Positions 12,328 through 21,335 of a stretch of 64,000 nt of DNA are shown here, piece by piece. The DNA comes from Tetracladium setigerum. Lineage: Eukaryota; Ascomycota; Leotiomycetes; Helotiales. The notes under the pieces are model-generated. The model had not been told where the DNA came from, ran no database searches, and was given only the letters and a program-made list of their open reading frames with translations. The position numbers and the translations under genes were made by a program. The stretch's first letter is position 1. Every line of letters starts with the position of its first letter. The DNA is taken from the NCBI GenBank assembly GCA_031472005.1, contig PZJY01000003.1, positions 62,001 to 126,000 of the forward strand. The letters run 5' to 3'.

Positions 12328-12355
12328 GATTTCCTAAGCCGCGGCTTAAGAAATC
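12328..12355. repeat. Near-perfect palindrome of 28 bp
   Basis: GATTTCCTAAGCCG is followed by CGGCTTAAGAAATC, with one mismatched pair. It lies between the two antisense frames of element A. Confidence 0.75.
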
Positions 12356-12465
12356 TAAGAAAAAGCAACGCAAATCCTAGGGTATTATCCGTTAAAAGCA
12401 TTAATTCCTAAACTCTAATATAAATTATCCGGCTATCGATCTATTGTTGGAAATCCATTTAGCTA

Positions 12466-13862
12466 TTACTTCTTCCTGAAAAGCTCCTTATTAGACTTCT
12501 TAAAGGTAGGCGTCTTTCGGTCTCGAAGCCTACGAGCTGAAAGACCCTCGTCCTCCGCATCCTCGGCATCTATAGCAGCGAAGTCAATACCAGAAGTAGC
12601 AACTGAAACCTCCTTTTCCTTTTCCTTAGCAGTTAAAGGGCTGGTGGCCTTAGTGATAGGAGTGACTTTAGTGTTCTTAGCGGAGCCCTTACGACCAGGT
12701 GGGCAGGGAGAGGTAGCATCGGTGGGGGGCCGGCGTCCTTAGAAGGCTTAATAGAGGAATTCTTAATAGGAGTGGCGAATTCGGAGTCAGACTTCATTAG
12801 CTATAAGGCTTCGTCGTAATCCTTATCTAGGATGTCGTTGATGAAATTGCCGTAAGCTATACGAGGGATAAGTACCATTAGGATTAAATTTCCGCTAAGG
12901 TCGAAAAGACGATTAAACTTAAAGTGATTACGGGCGACTTAATAAGGAACGTTCTTCTTTTAAGAATATATAAAAAGTTTACCTTTAACTTTTCGGCTAA
13001 CGGTAGAGAGAGAGTAAAGCTCGTTGCTAGTGCGTGTGACGGTGCCATCCTTATAATGAACGAAAACCTTCTGATCGAAAGCTAGAATAGCTTATATAAC
13101 GGTCTTTCCGCTAACCTATCCTGCTAGCGGTTCCTCATTGGATTCCTCCACCTTATCCTTAGATTTCTTCTCCTTCTTAATTCTCTTAGCTAGGGTAGCG
13201 CCGTCATCGACAGAGTCGTCCTTAGTCTTAATCTTCTTCGATTTAACGGGAGTCTTTCGGCCGTAAACGCCGTCGTTAGAGGAGGAGGAAACCTTAATAA
13301 CCTTACGGAAAGCCTAGCCGTCACTAGTAAGGGCTATTAGAATGGCTAGAGGTCTAAATGAGCTAGGGTTAACGAGGGCCTAGTCATCGATTGCCTTCTT
13401 AGTGCTTATCTTACGTTATCGTTTATAAGTGCGTGGGCTAGAGGAGTCGCCGTTTATAAAAAGGTTAGCCTTTGCCCAATCGCCGAATCTGCTATCCTCA
13501 ATGAATTCCTCGACGGTCATGCTAGGAATATCATTCACTCTAGTCAATCCATAGAAAATTCGACCCTTATAGTGGACGCAAGTGCCATCGTGATCGAGAA
13601 GCGGCTCGCCCCGGTGAGGTGCAGAGAAGCGGTGGTAAGGGCCTTAAACGAATAGAAGTTGAAGACACTCGAGGTGAAGTCTAGTGATAAAGCCTGCCTC
13701 GAGTGCGACGCAGAGCAAGCCGACGGCACGATCCTCGACGAGTGTCTTTAAGTATAGTCCGTCTATAATTTAATCCGCTAAATCGAGGATATAAACCTTA
13801 TTGGGACTAACGACGAGCATAGCAAGTCTATTCTGAACTTCGAGGGGTACGACTAGAGCCAT
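12466..13862 (-). pseudogene. Element A antisense accessory frame 2 (unknown function, longer)
   Basis: The frame runs from ATG at 13,862 (MALVVPLEVQNRLAML) to a TAA at 12,466, about 465 codons, with several TAG/TAA codons and at least one frameshift near 12,720. The N-terminal third (NKVYILDL, IIDGLYLK, HYKGRIFYGLTRVNDIP, EEFIEDSRFGDW) pairs with antisense frame 1. The remainder is Lys/Asp/Glu-rich with nuclear-signal-like runs (KRIKKEKKSKDK) and ends KKSNKELFRKK. The function is unknown. Retention of an antisense, full-length frame suggests it once encoded an element protein. Confidence 0.6.
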
Positions 13863-14178
13863 TTCGATCGAAGTAGCGATTGTGATGATGAAGTGTTTAG
13901 TGGAGAAAAGTAGTGAGAGGAAGTTGGGCAGAGAGGAGTACGGCGCGGGGCCGTAAGAATTTTAATAATAATGAGGAAGAAAAAGAAAGGAAAGAAGGAG
14001 CCGCTAAAAATCTAATATTAAAAGAAAAAGTGGGCCCTAGAGGCGTGCGTGAATAGTTAGCGCTATAGCGCGTTGCTAAGAAATCGCTAATTATAAAATA
14101 AAAATCAGGCTGCGGCCTTTAGCTTTCTCTTTCTTTATTATTTACTCTTTTTATAAGTACTTACCTTTTTACTATATA

Positions 14179-16791
14179 ATGGCCGACCAACTGACAATTA
14201 ACGCTATAACTACGACGCTGGCCGATCTCAGCACCTTAGCTAAAATTCGTGCTATTGTCGATTAGCACTAAGAACTTGAGGCACGATACGAGATTTAGAG
14301 TTAAATTCGAGATAAGCTTTAGGAATTCTTTGAAGTAGTGGATGAATTGGTATTAGACTTTTACGAGTATGTAGTGGACGATAGATTATGGAAGATAGGA
14401 ACCGACTATCAGGCTTTTAAGGAAGATTAGGAATTTAGGTATTAAAAGCAGATCGCCGTGCACGCTAAACGAAACAAGCGCTAAGTAGCCCTCGCTAAAG
14501 TCACATCTCACTAGAAGCTTAACCTTACAGAGGTATTAGAATAGCTAGTCCGAAACGAGAAGGGAGAGAACTAAGTTGTGGAACTTAATCATTTAGCGGC
14601 AAAAAAAACTTTGTAAGACACGAATCGGATTATTAACCGCTTATTCCTCAACCGGATTAAGAAAGTTAGGAAGGGAATTAATAAAAAGCCTACTATTAAG
14701 CCCTAAGAACTAAAGCGAGCTAGATCCGTTAATAACGACGACCTTATAGCTATCACCTTAAAAGAAGCGAATAAATTGAATTTAAGGGACTTCGGTTTTA
14801 GTTTTATACAAATCGGAGGAAACGCAAAGAGATGACAGCCCCGCCTAGCATTGCCTTAAGAGCCTCACTTATTATCGGGTGATTTCCTAAGCCTAATTAA
14901 AAGTGAGGCTCAGGAAATAACTGCTGCCACCCCTGGCAGCCACCATGCACAGCAAGAAGTCGATTCCACCCCTGGCACAGTAGCATCAAGCTCTACAATA
15001 TTCTTATTTAAAAGGGACCCAGTCTATAGTGCCGCAGATTAACTTGAACTTCCGGACGAATCAGAGCAAGAGGAAGAGGATAAGGAGGAACGAAGGTATA
15101 AAGATGATGAAATGATTAAAGGATCCTTAAGGAAGTGTAAATGCTCGGAAGATGTTAGTTAAAGCTAGAAGGAAAGAGTGTGGGCTAGAAGAGCTGGTAA
15201 TGTCGCTTAAGCACTTCGCCGCCTGGATTAAATAATAAACTTTAAAGAAATGTGTTATAAACACATTTATATTATAAGTGCCACAATGGGTTTATAGATG
15301 AAAGGCTTGAAGGAAAGGGAAATTCGATATCGATTGAAATATATCCACCGAAATAAAATAAAAATTATAATAATTAAAGCTCACGAAGAAAAGCATAAAT
15401 GGTTTAGGCTGTAATCCCGGCCCGCTCGAGTTAAAGATCTCTAAGGATGTTAGGCCTTTTAACATAATCCTTCCGACTATGGAGTCGCCCTGAATGTCGA
15501 CTACTTACTATTGAAATTGAAAATTCAAAATATAAACGACTAGATTGAGGACGGCTTAGTGAACATTGATATGTTTTAGTGGATTACCGAGGATAAGGAT
15601 TTAAGTAAGTGGCTGTCTCTCGAATATGAAATGTATGCTCACTATCTCTAACCCATTAATAATAAAGCGAACTACGGGTGGCAGTGAAATTAGTTCTTTT
15701 CGATTATTTAGTAACTCGTTAAATAGGATCTAATGTATTATACCGCGTACGTTACACTTTAACCTAATCACGCTTGGCGTTTGATTTCATACCCTTACTA
15801 CACTAAGAATCAGCGAAAAGGGGATTTTACCTAGTTCCGACATATCGACATCAATATTCCTAAAATGCTGTTAACAGGTCGAGGTGCCAATATAGTGGAA
15901 GGATCTGTTTCCTAGGATAACGAAACTGAAGACAATTGCACGATCATTCTGCCGAAGATGTATAACATTCCTAGGTTAAGAGAATGGTGGGAGGAAAACA
16001 TTACACGAGGGCTATACAAGGGCGACTTCGTATATAAGGTGCACGATAAGATATTTACTAAGGCTGATGCAATTAAGTATTAAATAGATTGGAAAAAAGT
16101 TCCCTATAATGCTAGACAGGTCCGACTCATTATAATATAAATTCCTTATAGTGCTAATGGCCTAGCCACTAGTCCTCGACGAACAATATTACCGTGGTTT
16201 ATAAAGATCCAGGACGATTATAAGACTTTAAAGACTATTAAAAGCGGAATATAGACGCAACTTTCGGAGTCACACCGTAATATGATCGCCTCACCTAAGA
16301 CACCCTTAAGCTTCCCTAATAAGTACGGTGTTATTCCTTACGCCTTCCCGCTATATGTTAAACTACGATCCCTTAGGTTTCTATCTAATGCTTTAATTAG
16401 CCGCCGCCGCTAGGACATTATTAGTGTTCTTCGAGAGAGGGATTTACTATTGAAGGGATCGCTGGAAGATTTTACTAGCTTTATATAGAGCTATCGGGTT
16501 AGAGCACGTGCGGCCGCGTTAAAGGTATATTAACTATTAAGAGAGTTAGAGATAAGCGTATATGGATATAGATTATATTTTTATTTAAAGGAAACGTATA
16601 CTAATAAGGGATTGCCGCTACTTGTATAAGATCGTGAGCAGGCTGCTCCTTATGCGGTGAATGAGTTAGCTAGGCTGATAGATAATTTGGAGTTCCTTAA
16701 AGAGGGATTCTTACACGTAGAATAGTAGAATGGAATTTCATTGTTTTGCCGAGTCGAGGACGACTCCTCTTTTAAGGGGGGGCGAATATAA
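14179..16791 (+). pseudogene. Element A accessory gene: putative 2OG-Fe(II) dioxygenase, RIP-inactivated
   Basis: One reading frame holds for 871 codons, from ATG at 14,179 (MADQLTINAITTTLADLS) to TAA at 16,789, broken only by RIP-type TAG/TAA/TGA codons. The N-terminal half is helical and charged, with an acidic stretch (ESEQEEEDKEERR). The C-terminal half has FRHIDINIP at 15,838-15,864 (an HxD pair), then GRGANIVEGSVS, CTIILPKMYN (15,961-15,963 reads Tyr where a His is expected; CAC to TAC is the RIP direction), and RRTILPWF near 16,174-16,197, a plausible 2-oxoglutarate-binding Arg. This is the order of a double-stranded beta-helix dioxygenase. I recall similar fungal hypothetical proteins but cannot verify them. 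The family assignment is inference; the long frame is directly seen. Confidence 0.6.
14882..14918. repeat. Hairpin inside the dioxygenase-like frame
   Basis: ATTTCCTAAGCCT (14,882-14,894) pairs with AGGCTCAGGAAAT (14,906-14,918) with one mismatch. A second overlapping inverted repeat, AGCCTCACTT (14,861-14,870) with AAGTGAGGCT (14,901-14,910), is also present. The reading frame passes through without a shift. Confidence 0.7.
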
Positions 16792-17095
16792 TGGTAAGGA
16801 ATGGGAAGAGGGAGTGAGGAAGGGAGCTGTAAGAACTAGACTTCGGGTAGATAGTTTTTCCGTTCCGGCCTAGGAATATATATTCTTTATATATAGTATA
16901 CTCACCCCTTTTAATAGGAAAGGTAGGCCACCGAAAATGAATACCTTTTCGGCCTTATTTTGATTTATACGCTGGTAAGAGCTAATTGTAAGAAGTCGAG
17001 TGCTATTTCCCTTATTGAATACTGATTAGCTTTAGCATCTTACCCCTCCAGTGCTGTCTCCTTAAGCACAGCACGACCGACATCTACCATTTACA
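16787..17095 (+). repeat. 3' LTR of element A
   Basis: Counterpart of 3,595-3,902. It is preceded directly by a purine-rich tract (AAGGGGGGGCGA, about 16,774-16,785) that fits a polypurine tract for plus-strand priming. The stop codon of the long accessory frame (16,789-16,791) falls in the first bases of this LTR. Confidence 0.85.
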
Positions 17096-17560
17096 ATATT
17101 CTCGTAAAGTATTATTAATTAATCGTTAAAAGGTGGCTAAGGCATTATATAATCCGAAGTGTATTATTAAGAACTCATATAATCCCCACTAGGTATGAAA
17201 AGTAGTCTTGCTTTCGTCACCTTCCTTCATTCTTATAAGATTAAAGGCTAACTTCAGGTCGATCTGGGTGAAGATCTTCGATCCTTATATCTTGTCCCTT
17301 AAATCGTTAAGTAATAGTAGCGAATAACGATCTTTAATAGTGTGGTCATTCAGTTTTCGCCAATCCATAACCGGGCGTCGTTTATTAATTCCAGGTTTTA
17401 ATATAAAGAAGATAAGTGCTCCCACGGAGATTTAAATTCCCTAATATATCCTTTTATTAATATTTCGTTAATAAAGATTTTAAGCGTCCTCGAGTCCGTA
17501 TCGTTCATTTTACGTAATGGTTCGCAAACCGGTTTTGCGTCTTCTTTTAAGATGATCTCG
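17096..17560 (-). pseudogene. Element B reverse transcriptase, N-terminal part
   Basis: Minus-strand translation shows the gypsy RT blocks: a PLRKMND segment, IKGYIREFKSPW, SKIFTQIDLKLAFNLIRM (motif A with Asp) and the EFLIIHFGLYNALATF block. The reading stops mid-domain at 17,096, exactly where element A begins, and resumes at 3,594 with the YxDD-containing block. Confidence 0.8.
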
Positions 17561-17779
17561 TGATCTTAATCTTAGTGTGCTAGTAATGCTATGAGATCTT
17601 ATACCTCGGTGAATAAGTCTCGGAATTCCTCGTATTGTTTCGGCAATAGTACCTCTTTCGTACCCTCTTTTAATAGGCGTATAGGTTTAGTTGCTTCTAG
17701 CCTTTACTAACCTATGAACTCGTCCTTATTTAATTATAAGATAATTCGTTCCTTTTCGCAATTACACCTCTTAAAGTCC

Positions 17780-18115
17780 ACTATTCTATTTATCTAATCG
17801 ATTATTAGGTTATAGGCCTTAAGCTAAGGTAATCCCAGGATAATATTATATAAGATATTAATAATATCGAACGTGATTTCTTCCTTATATCCTAAGTGTG
17901 TAACTATAATGAGAGGAATTGTTTATAATTCCACTTCTCCACTATTATAATTGATTTTAGATCTATCGACTATAACGAGTTAATAAGGTTTCCCTTTAAT
18001 ATAAGTAGCGACTATATATTTCTTAGCTAACGTTATAAATATAAAGTTTCCCATGGATCCTGAATTAATCATTACTATAACTGGTCTTAAGATCTAAGGG
18101 ATCTTAACGTTTAGT
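17780..18115 (-). pseudogene. Element B protease remnant (active site D to N)
   Basis: The reading NSGSMGNFIF stands where retropepsins have D-S-G/D-T-G; the Asp codon has become Asn, a G-to-A change as expected from RIP. It is followed by the flap-like ITFDIINIL and the ILGLPWLK motif typical of fungal gypsy proteases. The protein is inactive and interrupted by stops. Confidence 0.7.
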
Positions 18116-19479
18116 TTTAATTGTCCGTACCCGGCTGCGCATAGCTCTCGGGGCGGTTCTTCGTATAGATTTTTATATTTCTCGCCGGAGTCTCTAGCGT
18201 TCATTTACTAGTAAAAACTTCCGTCAAGTACGTTCTATTATTCGAGGATTATTCCTCTATAGCTAGTAACGATATACACGTGTCCTTTAATAAGTGTGGG
18301 TATTTTAAGTTCCATACTTTCGAAGTAGTACTAGTATAAATCCGCGACATTATTCCAGGTACGGAGTTATTCACTTTGTGCCCGGATAACCCATCGCTCT
18401 CCTTCTTTTAAAGTAGGCAGTTCCCGATAGCAGGGTGGAGTTTTATTAGGCAGGTCCTGCATATAAATCTTAATGCCATTATATTGTCGGTCTTCTCCTT
18501 AGACGTAGATCCATCCGATGCGATCTTCGTCCTTATATGCGACTTCTTAGATTTAGCTATATACTAGTCCTCCGAAAGGTGGCGTGCCTGGTTCACTATA
18601 AATAAGTCTTAAGGGGTTTATTTAATATATCTATTCCCTTTTAGAAGTGGGGTGTTCTTCCCTTTAGATAACTATCTATTATTCCTTTATTATAAGGTGG
18701 TTGGCTCGTCGGACTTCCCGTTAGACTTCTTCCTCTATGGGGTCGGGAACCTAGTCGCTGCGTATTTAATACTTATTATTATGGGCGTCTATCCTTAGTC
18801 CGTCAGAACATTTACAGAATAATCCGTTCTGGCCACGCTCGCAATATCCTATAATCTATATTTTACGTTTCGGGACTTTTATTAACTTATCGTCGGGATA
18901 AAGGCAATAAAGACCTCCTCTATTCCGATCGTAACATCCGGTGGGGGCCCTTAGGAACTGCTCCCTAGAAGGGTCCTTATAAACCGGGGTGTAGTCGTCG
19001 TCGTAGTTTATAATAAGGCATTCGCATATAATACTTTCGTATTTATCGCATCTTTCCTTCCTCCATTCCTCCTAATTATAGCGTTCGCTATTAGTTCCGT
19101 CTTTAGGAACCGTAAGAGGGTCTACTCGCTAGTAGACGCAGAGATAGAATCCGTAAGTAAGGTATTTCTATTAAAGTAGTCTTCCTTAATTGCGTTCACG
19201 CGCATTCTTCTTTCCTTTTAAGATTATAGTAGCTATACTTATTTATCGGATTTTAAGGGATACGGCTTACTTCTTTTATCCTGTTTTCCCTTTTCTGTGG
19301 GAGTCTGCTCGGTGGCCCGTATATCTATATTCGAAGCAGAGTCCCTCCTTCCTTCGTTTCTCCATTACTTCCTTTAAAAGCTATTTCTTTAATTGAAACT
19401 TAGGTTTCTTTTGGATTATATCTAGTTCTATTAGCCGAGGTTTATAGTAGTTATTACTCTAGATATTTCGTCCTTAGTG

Positions 19480-20157
19480 GCGAGGTTTCTTAAGGGTTCC
19501 GTGATAGTTCTTAGGAATCCTATATCCTTGCTCCATTAGACGTTCCGTGATGCGTTAGTCGAAATGGAGTGCCTTTTTAATCATTTCGGCTAATTTATCC
19601 GGTCGTTTAGGCAGTCGATGGATCTCGTCCTTAATGTTTACTTTTAGTCCCGAGTAGAACTAAGAATTAGCGGCGGTGTTATCCCAAGCTAAGATAGCTT
19701 ATAGTCGTTAGAACTTAGCGACGTACTTAGCGATAATGGTTATTTAGCGAAGCTTTCGCAAGCTAATATCCGCGGTAAATTCTTAGTCTTAATCCCCGAA
19801 GATCTGAGTAATACCTTGTTCGAACCCATCTTATAAGTTGAATAAGGTGCGGGTGAATGGCTCGGCGTCGGTATTAACTAGTTCGGGCGGATTAATGTTT
19901 TTTATAGCGTTGTTTAAGTGAGGCTCGACCCAGTTAAAGGCTGGTCCTCGTAAGAACGAAGCGGCTTATATAGTTCGTTCGGCGGCGCTAGAGAACTTAT
20001 CTTTGTTGAATACTTAGTAGAGTTTATATTGGGTGAGGAATTCTCGGAGCTTAGAACGTTATCCGTGATAGAGGTCGGGTAGCTTTCCCTTTAGCGAAGC
20101 TGACTGAATCCCGTTATCACTAGTCGGAGTAGCGGTGGGTGGTCCTCGGGAAGACAT
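19480..20157 (-). pseudogene. Element B gag remnant
   Basis: The frame starts at 20,157 (MSSRGPPTATPTSDNG). It contains a typical fungal gypsy gag pattern: a segment reading KLREFLTQYKLY, then LRGPAFNWVEPHL, then a conserved NFYSGLK-type piece with one codon lost to a stop, and KALHFD. Stops replace Gln or Trp at many positions, for example in the LTQ..Y helix and in the AWDNTAAN segment. No product is expected. Confidence 0.75.
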
Positions 20158-20200
20158 CGTGGTGTATTGTGAGTCGGGTCTCTAGAGAAGGTGCTTAAAG

Positions 20201-20676
20201 TGTAACGGTTATTATTTACACGGAAGTAAATAGCTAAGTCAGGTTAGTATTCGTCGACAGAGAGCGGATCATAGGTACGGCAATAGATTAGTTATTAGAA
20301 TAAAAGATATTCGATTTAAGTTGAGCACGAAGTTCCTATTTAATGAAAATTATCTTATCCTTATATATAATCTTCGTTCTCCTGGAGTCGAGAAGTCGAC
20401 TGAGTCGATACCATCGACCCGTCGACACCGTCGACTCCCGAGAGTCGACATGTCTTGGCATGAACACATGTCGACCCAATCACGTGACTAGGCCCACAGC
20501 TTGCTGTTGCCTTTTCACCTATATAATTAATACTACTATTACTAATCCTGTGAGTTCTCTATGGAGTAGTTCCTGGGAGCCTTGCTCCCAGGATCCATGG
20601 TGCTCCCGAGCCTCAGGCTCCCAGGATCCAGTGTGCTCCTGGGGGTCACTTGACTCCCAAGATCACGTTCGTAACA
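20201..20676 (-). repeat. 5' LTR of element B (476 bp)
   Basis: On the minus strand it starts TGTTACGAAC and ends GTTACA. A shorter relative (410 bp) in the opposite orientation is at 33,530-33,939; it shares the beginning, the GCCTGAGGCTCGGGAGCA block and the last 40-odd bases. It contains five GTCGAC palindromes within 20,395-20,475 and a duplicated GGATCC-containing unit at about 20,575-20,645. The ATG of gag follows after about 44 bp on the minus strand. Confidence 0.85.
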
Positions 20677-20737
20677 TAAAGTCGCTAGTTGAGATATATA
20701 AAAGTCGTCACCGGCGGAGTCGAGTTTTCTTCTTTTA

Positions 20738-21036
20738 TGTAACGGCACTGTTCACCGGTACGATCACGTAATCAAAGCAGGGATGTATGGTGATATATGC
20801 TAGTGAATGATGATCGGTCGTAACAATAGGCTCTAATACTAAGAAAAGAAGAAAACTACCGATCAATAAGTGGCTAGAGGCCGGGCTATATACATGTCCG
20901 TAATAAGGCCGTAAGGCATCCGTAACTTCCAGGCCATCAAGTGCTCCTGCTTGTGCATCGGGACTAGTCCGCAACTGGCCCGGTACTGGTGCGATCCTGG
21001 TGGTCACGTGTGGGTCATGTGTTGATGGTCATCACA
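20738..21036 (-). repeat. LTR of element C family (299 bp, copy 2)
   Basis: It is the same length as copy 1 and nearly identical, with about 60 bp of the same internal sequence at 20,677-20,737 ending where the LTR of element B begins (20,676). This indicates a C-family element into which B inserted. Its outer end faces the alpha-galactosidase gene, whose stop codon is 300 bp away. Confidence 0.85.
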
Positions 21037-21041
21037 TTAAT

Positions 21042-21335
21042 CACGTAATGAAAATATTAAATAAGCGTGTTAATTATTATCTTATACTTTATTAATTAAA
21101 TTAATTAAATAGTTAAGAGGTGTCTAAAAGTAGTTCCTATTCTTAAGAGTTATTAAGCTCTTAAGACTTATAATGCTCCTAAGCCTCAGGCTCCTAGGAT
21201 CCGATATACTCCCGTGATTATGTTGATAATATTTACTTTCATTAAAACCCGTCTCTTCATATATTAGCCTCTTTTCCTTTTATAGAGCACGTGAGCAGGA
21301 TAGCTTAATTAGTTAGAATGAGCCCGCTCTGAACC
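21042..21335. repeat. Degenerate LTR fragments between the TE block and alpha-galactosidase
   Basis: About 21,168-21,232 resembles the start of the element B LTR (GCCTCAGGCTCCTAGGATCC on the plus strand). About 21,274-21,325 is the reverse complement of part of 33,030-33,085 (shared AGCTATCCTGCTCACGTGCTCTAT on the minus strand). The rest is AT-rich with no gene. Confidence 0.55.

Larger units (their letters stand above)
3595..17095 (+). mobile_element. Element A: 13.5-kb LTR retrotransposon with extra genes
   Basis: It is bounded by related LTRs (3,595-3,902 and 16,787-17,095) and flanked by the short repeat ATAT(T) at 3,591-3,594(5) and 17,096-17,099(100), consistent with a 4-5 bp target duplication. 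Gag and protease share one frame; RT, RNase H and integrase share another, so a frameshift or an indel separates them. After integrase come about 6 kb not typical of gypsy elements: two antisense frames (11,230-11,911 and 12,466-13,862) and a long sense frame (14,179-16,791) that ends at the 3' LTR. All frames contain many TAG/TAA codons. Catalytic positions are also mutated, so the copy is dead. The stretch 10,590-11,230 holds no domain I recognise. Confidence 0.85.
2977..20676 (-). mobile_element. Element B: RIP-damaged Ty3/gypsy retrotransposon, interrupted twice
   Basis: Minus-strand order: 5' LTR 20,201-20,676, gag from 20,157, a degenerate zinc knuckle near 19,306-19,347, protease about 17,780-18,115, reverse transcriptase 17,560-17,096. 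Element A then intervenes (3,595-17,095), followed by the rest of reverse transcriptase (3,594-3,260) and part of RNase H, which stops at 2,977 where element C is inserted. Integrase and the 3' LTR are not in the window and should lie beyond the left edge. Frames are full of TAG/TAA. B also contains stretches with no readable domain (for example 18,120-19,300). Confidence 0.85.

Noticed and set aside
3595..17095. Reassigned stop codons (TAG read as an amino acid) in this genome
   Set aside because: Stops appear only in repeats and fall at Gln or Trp positions, with matching Asp-to-Asn, His-to-Tyr and Cys-to-Tyr changes elsewhere, as RIP predicts. Host genes use TAG and TAA normally.
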